A stretch of DNA of 64,000 nucleotides, from positions 264,029,562 through 264,093,561 of the forward strand of contig JARDYH010000003.1 in NCBI GenBank assembly GCA_029215795.1, in the 5' to 3' direction. Each line of letters opens with the position of its first letter. Within the stretch, counting starts at the first letter, position 1. The notes beneath the pieces were generated by a model that searched no databases, had not been told where the DNA came from, and saw only the letters and a program-made list of their open reading frames with translations. Position numbers and translations under genes: made by a program. This DNA comes from Anniella stebbinsi. Lineage: Eukaryota; Chordata; Lepidosauria; Squamata; Anniellidae. Shown here piece by piece: positions 22,096 to 33,435 of the stretch.

Positions 22096-22415
22096 TAGGG
22101 TGACCAGATAAAATCCAGGTCAGGGTTCATGTAACTTTAACTGTTGTAGAGAAAAGGGAATTTCAGCCAGGGTCATTTGTATGCAATTAGTTCCTGGTGA
22201 TATTCCCTCTTCATCACAACAGTTAAAGGTGCAGGCACTATACTAGAGTGACCATATACAAAAGAAGGCAGGGCCCCTGCAACTTTAACTGTTGTGATGA
22301 AGAGGGAATTTCACCAGGAACTAATTGCATACAAATGACCCTGGCTGAAATTCCCTTTTCTCCTCAACTGTTAAAGTTACATGAGCCCTGACCTGGATTT
22401 TATCTGGTCAGCCTA
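22096..22415. mobile_element. MITE family A, full length (AAATCC-arm subfamily)
   Basis: The 320-bp element has ends TAGGGTGACCAGATAAAATC and ATCTGGTCAGCCTA. The flanks carry a perfect 8-bp duplication TAATAAGG (22088-22095, 22416-22423). Both outer arms carry GATAAAATCCAGGTCAGG in place of the ATATGAAAAGGAGGACAGG of other copies. The central segment points the opposite way relative to the ends compared with 22761-23080. Confidence 0.97.
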
Positions 22416-22760
22416 TAATAAGGGTACAAAATAACTTCCTGCACCATGGTCCGATCTCAAAAGAGAAATGTCTTTGGCTTGGATACATTCAAGCATGATA
22501 GCACCGTAAATGTGTTTGATGCAGCGCAGTGGATCTTTTGATCTTTTTCGCTAGGGCAAGAGGGATGATTAAATAAAAGGGTGCTGTGTTCCCTAAGCAG
22601 TGTTTTGATATGCTGCTTGATGCTCAGTAGGGTCACCTCTTTGCTTAGCTCTGGGCAGAAATGATGCTTTGTTTTTCTCTTTTGTCCTGTCAACCCATTA
22701 ACTGCCTAAGCCATGGAAATGTGAAGCAAAACTCTTTCACAGATTTTGGTTCATCTTATG
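22416..22760. other. No gene; spacer between two family A MITEs
   Basis: Unassigned 345-bp sequence. A minus-strand frame of 78 codons (22457-22693) has no recognisable domain. Confidence 0.45.
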
Positions 22761-23080
22761 TAGGGTGACCAGATAAAATCCAGGTCAGGGCTCATGTAAC
22801 TTTAACAGTTGTAGAGAAAAGGGAATTTCAGCCAGTGTCATTTGTATGCAATTAGTTCCTGGTGAAATTCCCTCTTCATCACAACAGTTAAAGTTGCAGG
22901 GGCCCTGCCTTCTTTTGTATCTGGTCACTCTAGTATAGTGCCTGCACCTTTAACTGTTGGGATGAAGAGGGAATTTCACCAGGTGCTGCATGCATACAAA
23001 TGACACTGGCTGAAATTCCCTTTTCTCTACAACTGTTAAAGTTACATGAGCCCTGACCTGGATTTTATCTGGTCAGCCTA
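22761..23080. mobile_element. MITE family A, full length (AAATCC-arm subfamily)
   Basis: 320 bp with perfect 8-bp flanks ATCTTATG (22753-22760, 23081-23088). The outer arms match those at 22096-22415 and 50476-50795. The core mixes AATTAGTTCCTGG in the left half and GCTGCATGCAT in the right half, so the copy looks like a recombinant of two variants. Confidence 0.97.
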
Positions 23081-23802
23081 ATCTTATGGGAATGGACAAC
23101 CTCAGTTCCATTGAAATCAAAGCTGCAGAGGTTCTTTGCAGGACCACTTGTGTTTTACGAGAACAAGAACTCAGGAATACCATCACCCATTTAGAGGGGA
23201 GGCGGAGGGAGAGCAGTGGCTGAGTGGGAAGGAACTATGTCATTGATTCGGTCCAATGTGGTTCCTTCATTGAAACATGATCGGAGTGATTCCATGCTTT
23301 ATCGGTATGAAAGGTTTCCCCAAATTCTGCCTAAAGTAGAATTTGGAGTGTGATTACAGTTCTGCTAAGGCTGAACCATGTGCTGAAATTAGGGAAGCGA
23401 TGGCCACACTACTTGCCACCTGATGGCTTTTGTAGCCTACATTAGATTACAGAACCCATCATGCAACGTGAGTACAAATGTCCAAGGTGACTGGAGGCTC
23501 CCATATTTGAGAACATCTGGGGCATGCATAACTCCAAAGATGACAGTGTGAATGTGCGCCAATGGAATCTGATGGTTGAAAGGGATTTTCTGTAGAAATC
23601 CATGGTCCTTAAAATACTCAATGTCTTCCACAGAGGAGTTCTTTCTAGACAATGGACCACCCCTCGCCCTCTATTTCTGCTTCAAAACCAAAAGAGGTAG
23701 CTGGGATCACCTGCCCAGAAGAAATTGTGTTGTAGTTGAATTGAAACTGCACATTTCCCCTCTCAAACTGGCTGTATGGCACTCTTCTAAGTGTGGGATA
23801 AG
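23081..23802. other. No gene seen; unassigned sequence
   Basis: No repeat family recognised; frames of 70-80 codons overlap on opposite strands without domains. Confidence 0.45.
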
Positions 23803-24120
23803 TAGGCTGACCATATGAAAAGGAGGACAGGGCTCCTGTAACTTTAACAGTTGTAGAGAAAAGGGAATTTCAGCCAGTGATTTGTATGCAATTAGTTCCT
23901 GGTGAAATTCCCTCTTCATCGCAACAGTTAAAGGTGCAGGCACTATACTAGAGTGACCATATACAAAAAAAGGCAGGGCCCCTGCAACTTTAACTGTTGT
24001 GATGAAGAGGGATTTTCACCAGGGTCTAATTGCATACAAATGTCACCAGCTGAAATTCCCTTTTCTCTACAACTGTTAAAGTTACGTGAACCCTGTCCTC
24101 CTTTTCATATGGTCAGCCTA
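23803..24120. mobile_element. MITE family A, full length (AATTAGTT-core variant)
   Basis: Ends TAGGCTGACCATATGAAAAG and TTTTCATATGGTCAGCCTA; about 318 bp. The flanks GGGATAAG (23795-23802) and GGGAGAAG (24121-24128) are an 8-bp duplication with one mismatch. The internal AGAGTGACCATATACAAAA copy is present. Confidence 0.96.
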
Positions 24121-25652
24121 GGGAGAAGAGCATTACAACCACTATTATAGTTGCAGGGAAATGGGGGTACAGCCCCAGAAAACAGGAAGAGTTAAATTGT
24201 GTCTCTGCACCAGGGAATTTCAGTATAGTACGGTGTTTTCAAAGTCTTTAGTTAAGTTCTTTGGGACAAAGCTGCAGTGTGGGGCACAGTAAGGAAGGAT
24301 CTCTATGTGCTTCTCACCTAGAGATTGGGATCAATAGGGTCAGTGAGCAGTTTTAACATTCACCCCTGGGTATCCCAATGTGTATTTAAAATCAATGTGT
24401 ACTTTTTTTACTGTCTTCCATATGAATGGTTGGCATTCATTCCTAAAGTGTCAAGGATGACTGGAGCTGTGTGCCCCTCCCCTGGTTTGGCTCTGTGTTC
24501 CATTAGTGGCCAGTGGATCCTACTGGACAGGAATGGGTATAAGAGAGCTTCCTATTCCCATAGAGCCTTGCATGAGCAATGTGAACTCCATGAGTTCTGG
24601 CGTGCTTCTGTATCTTTGGCAATTTTGCAGTCTCAACTTCTGGCTTGCTGTTTGACCCTGCTTTTTCCTTTTTCCTTCAGTCCTGAGTTGCTCATCAGTC
24701 TTAACTTCTGGCTTGTTCTTTGATCCCGCCTCCTAGTTTGCTTTTTAGTTCTGACGTACTCTAAGGTTTTGACTTTTGCTTATCTCATAACTTCTAGTTC
24801 TTGCTCACTACAGTTCCTGCTCACTACATGTTCCAACCGTGCCTAGGGATATACAAGAATTCCTGTTCACAAATCTAGTGGACATGTCAAATTTGCAACC
24901 CTGAACGTAAGCAGGAGTGCCGTTCTCAGGAAATGATCACAATTTCCTGAATTTGCATTTGTGTTCAGAACTGCGCACTCCTGAAAATGCACTTGTGCAA
25001 ATCCCCACAAAACTGCACTTTCACACGTTAGCCTACGGGGAAAATGCACATTTTTGATTGGGGAAACTGTACATTTAAAATAAAAATGGTTTCTTCCACC
25101 CCATTTGGGAAATATTGTACACTTTTAAAAATGTGATTTTTTTCCTGATCAGAAAATGCAAAATTGAAAAAGAAAGATGCTTGTGTTTAGGAATGCAAAT
25201 GAGGTGAAATGAACATTGCGGAACAATTCGGAGAACCTCAACAAGCTTGAATATTGCAGGTTTGCCCACCCCGAAACTTGAGATATAGGAAATGAGCAAA
25301 TGTTTGGTGAGAGCAAAAGCTATGCTCTTCCATTGATACTGGATACCCTAGCCTTCGCTGACAGAGGTCCTGGATGGTGATGTCTGTGTCTGAGCAATGT
25401 GCCACTGTAAGTAGAGTGCATGAGAAATGCACTGTATTCCAGTATCTCATCCCTCTCTCCTGACTCACCTTGCCTGTGTGTATGGCAGCCATGTGGCTAG
25501 CAAATAATAATTCCTACTTAAAAAAGTAAGAGCCCTTAAAAAGCTCATCGAAGAAAGTTGCTGTGGAGCAGATTCTTGGTCACAACTAAATTTCAGTTGT
25601 GAAAAGTTCAATTTAGAAGCTCATTACAATGGTGTCCTTGCAGAATAGACTT
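24121..25652. other. No gene seen; unassigned, with an A+T-rich diverged repeat at 24842-25275
   Basis: A 132-codon plus frame (24325-24723) has no recognisable domain. The stretch 24842-25275 begins TAGGGATATACAAG and holds TGCACATTT words like the other possible TAGGGATG-ended remnants, but no matching right end or target duplication was found. Confidence 0.4.
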
Positions 25653-25881
25653 TGGCTGAATTCGGACGACACGATAGTCAATGGTGGGGTAATAATCAAC
25701 TTTACAGTTGTTCATCTAGGGGGGTACTCCCCACACAACATGGTAATAAATAATCAACTGTGGTGTGGATGAGGATCAGCGCTGAGTTGACTATGGCAGC
25801 ATTCGGACGACACAACAGTCAATACAACTGACTATTGTTTTCCCCACAGCAGTTGTTTATTGTGTCGTCCGAATTGAGCCA
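25653..25881. mobile_element. TIR element family B, full length (copy 2)
   Basis: The ends TGGCTGAATTCGGACGACAC and GTGTCGTCCGAATTGAGCCA are inverted repeats. A third copy of the terminal sequence (TGGCAGCATTCGGACGACAC) starts at 25794 and splits the element into a 141-bp part and an 88-bp foldback. The copy at 61987-62214 has the same plan on the other strand. No target duplication is clear, so the superfamily is unassigned. Confidence 0.88.
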
Positions 25882-27599
25882 TAGTTAAAGCCTCTGCAGA
25901 CCTTTCTTTGGGAGAGCAGGTAGGTTGTTATTGACATGGCCAAGGACAAAAATCAAGGACTGGGGCAGAAGTTTGGAAAAATCTCAATGAAATCAAAGGG
26001 ATTTGTTTACACTGGATTGTCTTTCCCATTCAGTGTTTCCTAATTAGCATACTGAGGAGGTAAGGGTTTATATTTAGTTACTGAAACCATGAGCTCTCTG
26101 GTTGGCTTAGAGGGATGGGAAAGTATTGGCTGAGTTTGATAGCCAGTGGGTTTTTTTTTTTTGCTGCTTCCTGTCAAAACAGAAAGAATTGGATTGAAAG
26201 AACCCATGGTCAGACTTTGCGCATACAACTTGTGACCTGCAGCCATGTATGGTCGTCCATGAGGAGTTGAATAAGCCACCTTGTTCTTTCTGTCTCCCTG
26301 GGTATATGCAAGGGGAGGTCAAATGTACTACACATGGGTGGTGGCTTGTGTTTGGATTAGCATGGCCCTCAGCCCTCAGGTGGACCAGATCTCAGGGGAT
26401 CCCATGGTGGATTACCCCCTTTCTGGTTTAATCCTGCGAACTGGCCTATTCTCTAGAACAGAGCACCTTCTCCTCTTCCTCCTATGATACATTAAAAGAC
26501 ATCTCTACCAAGTTGTAAAAGATGACTTAAAATAAATTCCAACTTATGTTGCTTTATTTATTTGTCGATACTTTATTTATGCATTTTAGATTAGTTAGTT
26601 ATTCATTTAGATTAGTTAATTATTGTCATTTGACCTATTGACGTCTATACTCTGCTCCCATTTTCATCCTGTTTTGTTTTTGATGGATGTGTATATGGAG
26701 CAGTAATAGATCGTACCAGAGTGCGACATTAACGCTCAAACAGACTGCGTACTGCCCAACCCGTCAGAAGGAGAGAGAAAGGGACATCAGTAAGAGAAAG
26801 AGCATATCAATTTATGTCACGAATATCCCAGATCCATTGCCATAAATAACAATAATGTCCTCAGCAGCTTCAACGTAAGAGTGTGTAAGTATAAAAGTTT
26901 TCACCCAATGTAATTTTCAGAACAGTTAAGCGATTAACAGCTGTCAGCTATAAAACTGTGCCAGTTAAAATTGATGAATGAGTGTTGACAATATTGAATT
27001 CCATTGGTACCGAAGGTCAAAATAGGACTTTTCTGGCAATAGTGCTCAAGGTATTAATTGATTAATGGTTGTGTGGAATAATTTAATGTGTGTGTGTGTG
27101 AATGATTATGAATTTGTTTCAGTCAATGGTATTCCTTGCTGGGAACAGTGTTGACCCCATGAATGGAGATATGGTGTGTAGGGATCTCCCATCCATCTCT
27201 ACTCTGCCACATACCTCTTGAGCAACCATTGGTACTTCACATTATTAGCACCCCTTTGTTCCCCATTGTGCAAAATTAGAGTACTACCGACTTACCTTGC
27301 AGAGTTGTGTCAAGGGTAAAAATAGTGGAGATTGTAGGCTGCTTCTCAGGTTCAAGGTTCTTTACGATATTGAGGGGAGGAACCACAGTCAGTATGCAGA
27401 AATTCCTTGGTATCCCTAGTTAGAAGAATCGAGTAGCAGATGAAGGGAAAGGCCTGAGATCCTGGGGACTAGGTGAGGGATACAGTCTCTCAGGCTTGTC
27501 AGCCAAATCCAGCTTGCCTGGGTTCCTAATCCAGCCCTCTGGCATTCTCCAGATGGCCACGCTCCCTTCCCTTGACCCCATCCCTTTTCCCCTGACCAC
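25882..27599. other. No gene seen; partly unique A+T-rich sequence
   Basis: The stretch 26690-27120 shows no repeat family and reads as unique, so it could be conserved non-coding DNA; this cannot be tested from one sequence. Only short frames occur. Confidence 0.4.
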
Positions 27600-27745
27600 C
27601 ATAAGAACATCGGAAGAGCCCTGCTGGATCAGCCTGAGGGTTTAGTCCAGCATTCTGCTCACCTAGTGGCCAACCAGCTGCCAAGGGAAACCCACAAGTA
27701 GGACATGTACAGAGGCATACTACCTCTGATACTGGAAGCACATAA
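27600..27745 (-). mobile_element. CR1 3' end fragment
   Basis: It starts at ATAAGAACATCGGAAGAGCC and continues through GGCCAACCAGCTGCCAAGGG to GCATACTACCTCTGATACTGG. A second, independent tail begins directly after it. Confidence 0.85.
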
Positions 27746-27746
27746 C

Positions 27747-27925
27747 CATAAGAACATAAGAAGTGCCATGTTGAATCAGACGGAAGGTTCATCTAGTCAG
27801 CACTCTGTTCACACAGTGGCCAACCAGCTGTTGACCAACAAAGCAGGGACCAACAAAGTCATTGATAGCCTTCTTCTCCAGGAGATAGCCTTCTTCTGTA
27901 ATTATTGGGTGGCTGGTTTTCCAGC
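27747..27925 (-). mobile_element. CR1 3' end fragment (tandem with the previous one)
   Basis: It opens with ATAAGAACATAAGAAGTGCC, then the standard 3' end to GTTGACCAACAAAGCAGGGA, and a truncated GATAGCCTTCTTCTCC block. The end-to-end placement suggests one CR1 inserted in the other's tail. Confidence 0.85.
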
Positions 27926-29002
27926 TTTCACAGTCACTCTCACCCTACCCTCATTCTAAAAGGTTGACATTCCTCTTCTAAGTCTTAGTTACTGGTAGTA
28001 AGTGCTGGAATCAAAATATGCTGGTATTTTTTGTATTATGTCCCTGCCAATTTTGCCTTTGGCCCCACCAACCACTGTAATGGAATCTACCCTTAGGCTG
28101 ATAGAGATTCAACATCCCTTGACTAGGCAAAACTAAATCAGATAGACAAACAATGTGACCTAATATGAGGCAGCTTTCTAGGCTTCTACATAAAATCTGG
28201 CTATTGGGTTCTGTTTGCTTTAAAAGTTACATTCTGGCACAGGCACGAACGATTTGCGACCTATGAAGCCAAATGCTGCCCATGCAGCCATGTATGTAAC
28301 ATAGCTGTTTGACATCCCCCTTCCTCCGTGCCGTCCCAGACCAGTAGGAATAACCAACGGATTGAATTCCTGATGAGAAATACACATGGGTTGTGTTGGA
28401 CTTGGTGGGTCACAAGTCTTTAGTTTGTGGTGGCCAAAACATGGGCATGGGATGAGGCTACTAGGGTCATATGGGAAAGTCTTTTCAGTTCATGTTTGAT
28501 CTGGATTTACCCAGTTTATACCTTTCGGACCAAACACGGACTTGGACATAAGCTGCTGCAAAAGTCTCTATATTTCCGAGCTTGCAATATGATTCATGGG
28601 CCAACAAACCAACAAACCAACAAGCCAACAAACCAACTCAAAACATTCGGCTGCATGCACACATTAGAAAAATGCATACTTTTTGAAAAATGCGCACTAA
28701 TGCGCTTTAATCAATGGGAGAAGAATGTATACATTTCAAAGATGTGCACAATTGACGTGTGCATTTGAAAAAAATCACATGAAAATATGGACAGATTTTC
28801 ATGGGAAAAGGAAAAAAAAACCACCCACCAAATCTTGCAATCTGATACTGACTTGAGTCAGAAGAAACTTTGAGATGGAATTCAGAGACCATTGGCAAGC
28901 TCAAGTTTTGCTGATCCGCGCAACCATAGAGGCTACACTGGTAGGAAAGATCTAATTTCCATTGATTTCTATCAGGCAAAGTAAATAGGTCAGACCATAG
29001 GT
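27926..29002. other. No gene; includes a short CCAACAAA run
   Basis: CAACAAACCAACAAACCAAC repeats lie at about 28602-28638. A SINE-tail-like word (GAGGCAGCTTTCTAGGCTTC) is at 28167-28186. The A+T-rich stretch 28650-28800 has spaced TGCACA words like other diverged repeats. No domain is seen. Confidence 0.45.
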
Positions 29003-29115
29003 GCATTCCAGGTGTTTTGGATGAGGACTCCCAGCATCCCCGACCATTGGCAATGCTGGCTGGGGTTGATGGGAATTGCAGTCCAGAACAATTTGGGGGA
29101 AGCTGGAACAGGTTG
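29003..29115. repeat. CCAGATGT palindromic repeat (copy)
   Basis: The arms read CCAGGTGTTTTGGATGAGGA and TTGCAGTCCAGAACAATTTG around CCGACCATTGGCAATGCTGG. Confidence 0.7.
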
Positions 29116-30570
29116 TAATTGACAGGAGAGGTGAATCCTGGTACATGCCGAGGACAAATTAGTATCCCCTCCTGTTGTGTGACTTAAAGGGATGACTTCT
29201 GACGTGCTCCTATTTGTGAATGGTTGCTTATTACTCCAATTATAAAACATAAAGTGCTGTATTGATCATACACTGTCATTGAAAGGGATCCTATGGGGGA
29301 AAATGTCACTATGCTTCCCTGCAATATATTTGTGTCCCCTTTCCATTCCCATTATGATGGTCATTTAGCTAATATATGATAAAATGGAACAGTGAATATT
29401 TACCTTTAAGGATTTGATTGGCCATGTCATTCAGGGAAGTGGCTGGAATTCATCCGGCATGTAGTAATAACGTTACTTAGACTTTCAAGCACAAATTGCA
29501 AGCTAAAAAAAGGCCTCCGCTCTTGAAACTGGCTCAGGTTTTTCTACTCCTCTTTAGATTGATTGCACTCTTCATCTTTACAGTCATCACAACAATGCTT
29601 TTGGCTTGAAACATTTACATGGAATCATTTCCTCAACAGGAGTTTTCGTAAAATGCCAAATTCAGTTTATATTGAGCTGGCAAACTCATCAAAAAGCGCA
29701 TTGCCTTTTTGACAGCAGATCATCCCGTCTGGGTTCTTCTATTGAATAAAAAGGTCACGCTTGTTTTTCAAGCAGTTGCGCAAACGTTCAAAGGAAACGG
29801 AGACACTAACATCTGCTTCTTGTGGAAATTCTTCCCAGGGAATTTACATTCTAGGCAAGTAGTACAGAATTATGTCATCAAAGAGGCTTATTCTGAGACT
29901 GGGAATGGATTATTTTTATTTGTTCAGATTTTGCAGTGATTGCATTTAGGCAGACGGCCGTGAACTGTGACCCAGGGGTTGGTTAGGGATGAAACGTTTA
30001 AGTAAAACCTCCTGATGACACATCAACAGAGAGGTAGAATGGTTTTCCTTTCTTCACCTGGATGACATGCTGCAAAGCTTGAGTTACCAATTGATGTGGG
30101 ATAGAGATAGATCACAGTGGGCAGAACCATGCAAATCAGTGCAGGGCTGATGGTGCTGATGTGAGAGCTTGACACACGATCAACCTGTCAAATGCAATTC
30201 CGTATGCTCAATAACGGATGCTAACTGCTTTAGACGTCTCCATCGGAGGGGAAGAGAGGCACCCATTTTAACACATTATATTGTATATTAATATAAATAA
30301 AATGCTGTTAGATTGAAATCCCTTCTCCCTTGTTGTCATTGTCATTTTTTGCAAGGGTGACAAGAGTTAAGCGGAAAGGAGACATGACAAAATTGTCCAG
30401 TGCTTCAGTGCCTATATTCTCACACTTTGCAAACTGTCAAGGCTGCTGGGTGTAAGAAAGAACCTATGTATTTTAAAGGTATCCCCTCTAAAGGAAGGCA
30501 TGCAAAATGGTGCAACACACAAATCCTAGTTGCAAGAATGAAACAGTGTAAGTATTAGTCTGTTTAGGCA
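29116..30570. other. No gene; low-repeat sequence
   Basis: Most of 29300-29960 has no repeat signature and contains no palindromes. A 76-codon frame (29709-29939) has no recognisable domain. It is a candidate for conserved non-coding sequence only by exclusion. Confidence 0.4.
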
Positions 30571-30648
30571 GCAGTCCTACATACATTTATCTGGGAATAA
30601 GTCCCGTTAAACTTAATGGGGCTTAATTCTGATGCATAGGATTGTCCT
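30571..30648. repeat. CAATCCTATG-type short palindrome
   Basis: The inverted halves GCAGTCCTACATACATTTAT…TAAGTCCCG and GGGGCTTAATTCTGATGCAT…GGATTG meet near 30610. Similar copies lie at about 49225-49345 and 60958-61035, and the same arms edge the element at 55698-56225. Confidence 0.6.
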
Positions 30649-30679
30649 GTTAGCTGTAATGGTTCAGAGGTCAGGTTTC

Positions 30680-30843
30680 GACTGTTATTTATGTTTTATG
30701 GTTTTAAATTTTGTATATTGACTTTTTAATGTTCAATCTTTTAATTTTTGTAAACCGCCCAGAGAGCTTCGGCTATGGGGCGGTATATAAATGTAATTAT
30801 TATTATTATTATTATTATTAATAATAATAATAATAATAATAAT
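30680..30843 (+). mobile_element. L2-like LINE 3' end with (ATT)n tail
   Basis: The block TTGTAAACCGCCCAGAGAGC, TTCGGCTATGGGGCGGTATA is nearly the same as at the end of the L2 copy ending at 57237. It ends in ATT and AAT runs (30796-30843). Confidence 0.85.
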
Positions 30844-30898
30844 ACGTTGGGCCCAGCACACTGAATTTACAGATCTGCTTTACACTGAGTCTTGACCA

Positions 30899-31278
30899 GG
30901 GCCAGATCTACACGTCGTCCTCGATGCACCCTCCCTGTGCCACAAGCCGCTTTCGTCTAGTGTGGCTCAAGCCTCGGAGGCTCTGCTCACGCTCTCGCCA
31001 CCACCCTTTCATCCCGACCGGTCCCAGGGAGGGAGGAGGGAGGGTTGTAAACAAAAGCTAGCAATTGGAAATCCCTCTCCCAATCGCTGGCTTTTGTTTA
31101 CAACCCTCCCCCTCCCTCCTCCCTCCCTGGGACCGGCCTGGATGAAAGGGCGTCGGCCACGACGGTGCGGGCACAGGCAGAGCCTCCGAGGCTTGAGCCA
31201 CACTAGGCAGGGTGAAGCGCTCCGAAGCGGCTTGTGGCACAGGGAGGGCACATCGAGGGCGACGTGTAGATCCTGCCC
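30899..31278. mobile_element. Long GC-rich foldback (GGATCTACAC ends)
   Basis: A 380-bp near-complete palindrome. The left end GGGCCAGATCTACACG mirrors CGTGTAGATCCTGCCC, and the arms stay complementary to a centre near 31080 (AAACAAAAGCTAGC…GCTGGCTTTTGTTT). The interior is CpG-rich with C/G-rich blocks (CCCTCCCCCTCCCTCC). The element at 61190-61321 has the same termini around different sequence. It is probably a non-autonomous DNA transposon. Frames inside are palindrome shadows. Confidence 0.85.
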
Positions 31279-32708
31279 AGTATTGCTGCTCTTACAGGCA
31301 GTGGCTCTCCATTATCTCAGTTATGGACGGATGAGAAATTAGTTTGGTCCGAACGTTTATAAGGACTTACTTGATTTGCAGCTTCCAAACTTATAAGCGA
31401 ACCACATTGCACTTGCATACTGAAATTCGTGCTTTCAGAATTTTGCGGTGCAATTTGCAACTAAAAAAAGCCACGTAAATGTGTATATTAAGGAAAAGTA
31501 CAATAAAAAGGGGGGTGGTTCTCAGTATTAGGGGAAAGTTCTCACAAAGGGTGTGTGTTAGGGTAAAATCTCTCATAAAAAGTGTGCATACTTGGAAAAG
31601 CGTGTGAAAATGTGTATGTTAGAACAAATGCACACAAAGAAGTCTGCAATTTTTCAGGCAGAAGTGTTTTTTTTAAAACTGATGCTTGGAAGTAGACCGA
31701 TACAAACATACGGCTGGGGAAGTGAGAGGCTTAGCAAAACTTAAATCGACAGATTTGCCCATCCCTATTTTCAGGCAGAGAAAGATCTTTCTCAGCCTGA
31801 CCATCAAGTTTCTTTCAGTGGAGTTGCTTCGATGAAACCAGAGACCTTCTGCATGTGTAACCCCTATGGAGCAGATGGTTTAGTCCCTTGGGCAGAGTCC
31901 TCACTCCGAGGGAGGACTAAGAGAAAAAACAACTAAAAAAGAGAGTCAGTTTGTTCTGATGAATGTTAGAAGATTGCTGTACGATTATGGACTCTTACCA
32001 CCTTGTACAAGATAAATTGAACTGTTATTTGTGCACAGTGGCATTTCAAGGGGATGGGGAATCATTTTTTGCATCCTTGATATTTGTCCTGATTATATTA
32101 TTGCAGGGCTAATATTTTGAACTACAGTGTTGAGTTACTGGTTGGGGATTGCCCTGTGAAATTAAAGTTAAGAAAAATCTACAAAAGGGACTTCCAAAAT
32201 ACTCAGTGCCTGGAAATACAGAACTACATGGGACTGGGCTACAAGCGAGAGATCCATTTTTTTTTTGTTTGGATATAGAAGGACAAATCGTGGCCTCTTC
32301 CTGTAAATTGATGTTTACTAACGACATATTTTGTTCAAGTTATATTTTTTTTGCAAGTTCATTCTAATTAAGCCCCATGTAACCCACACAAGTAGAAGTT
32401 ATACGTGTAAAGGATGGCTTTAATACCGAGCAATTCCTGCATCACGTTAGTACCAGAGCTACAACATCTTCCGTCAGAAGTAGTATTCTTCAAGCATGTT
32501 TAGTTATATTCATTTAATCAGTAGAAAACTATGGCAAGTTTGTTTTAGAGTGTTTAATAACTAATAACAGGTCCTTTCTATCAATGTATCATGGATTATA
32601 TTGAATTAGTTTTTCTCAGAGTTATGAATCTTCTGTTCCCTCCTGCGGCCCGTGCCTCCCTGCCACTGTAACTGGCTGAGCAGCGCAATCCAATTCTTTC
32701 CTCTTCAG
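31279..32708. other. No gene seen; unassigned sequence
   Basis: The stretch 31330-31770 is A+T-rich, has many TGTGTRTNTTAG words and ends GCCCATCCCTA, like other diverged TAGGGATG-ended remnants. From 31950 to 32700 no repeat family is recognised. Confidence 0.4.
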
Positions 32709-32782
32709 TTTCTCAATTTAATATGGGCCTGGTTTATAGAGCTTTAAACCCGTTTCAGAGATCTGAAGAACTGACATTTCAG
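32709..32782 (+). other. Weak exon candidate (74 nt)
   Basis: The sequence is preceded by a pyrimidine-rich acceptor-like tract (CCAATTCTTTCCTCTTCAG, ending at 32708) and followed by CAG/GTAAGTG at 32780-32789, a good 5' splice donor. One of the three frames is fully open (24 codons, starting SQFNMGLVY). This could be an exon, or chance agreement in 64 kb. No matching protein is recognised and no partner exon was found. Confidence 0.25.
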
Positions 32783-33127
32783 GTAAGTGCTGGCTCTGTA
32801 TAGGCTGGGAACAAAAGGGCTTGAACAGATGCGTTGGAAGATATATTGTGAAGGAGATCTTACAGCTGAGAAAACATGACATTTAACAAAGTGTGTCTTT
32901 TGTATAAAAAGGATTGGTAATTTCCTCTTGGAACGATGAGCTTAATGTGAAAGGTTTACAAGGGTTTTTACCAATGGGAGGGAAGCCTTCCCCTCTTTCA
33001 TTTCCATGCGGACAAATGCTTCATGTTTCAGACTCACCAGAAAAAGGTTCAGGTGGCACACTTGAACCGAAGTAGATAAGAATCCAATCCTATAGCTGGA
33101 TAATAGTTCATGGAGGGATAGAGGAAG
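32783..33127. other. No gene seen
   Basis: Unassigned sequence after the exon candidate; nothing recognisable. Confidence 0.4.
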
Positions 33128-33245
33128 TATTTATTTATTTATTATAACATTTTTATCCCATCCTTTAGCCAAAAAGGTGGCTTACAAAATATTTCTTCAG
33201 ACCGTCCCCTGTTACAATCTAAAAAAGCCAGACATAAAAGGAAAG
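33128..33245 (-). mobile_element. L2-like LINE 3' end fragment
   Basis: TATTTATTTATTTATTATAA, then the block TTTTATCCCATCCTTTAGCC…GTGGCTTACAAAAT, and A-rich sequence, match the 3' end block of L2-like elements on this strand. Confidence 0.6.
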
Positions 33246-33359
33246 GGATAGGAAGGGAGAAGGAAAAAAAGAAGAAGCAAATTTAGGCACCGGCTTCTTA
33301 GGCCATGTTTACACCTATTTAATCATATTGTTAGTGTTTGAATATTTCTATTTATAGCT

Positions 33360-33435
33360 TTTAAGTGTATATGTTTTAATTTTGTAAAGCCACCTTGAGG
33401 TCCAGTATTGGGCAAAAGGCGGGATACAAATAAAG

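Noticed and set aside
22096..24120. CRISPR-like array of regularly repeated units
   Set aside because: The repeats are 320-bp palindromic MITEs with target duplications and irregular spacing, in a vertebrate genome.
24325..24723. 132-codon plus frame as an exon
   Set aside because: No recognised domain and no clear acceptor and donor pair around it.
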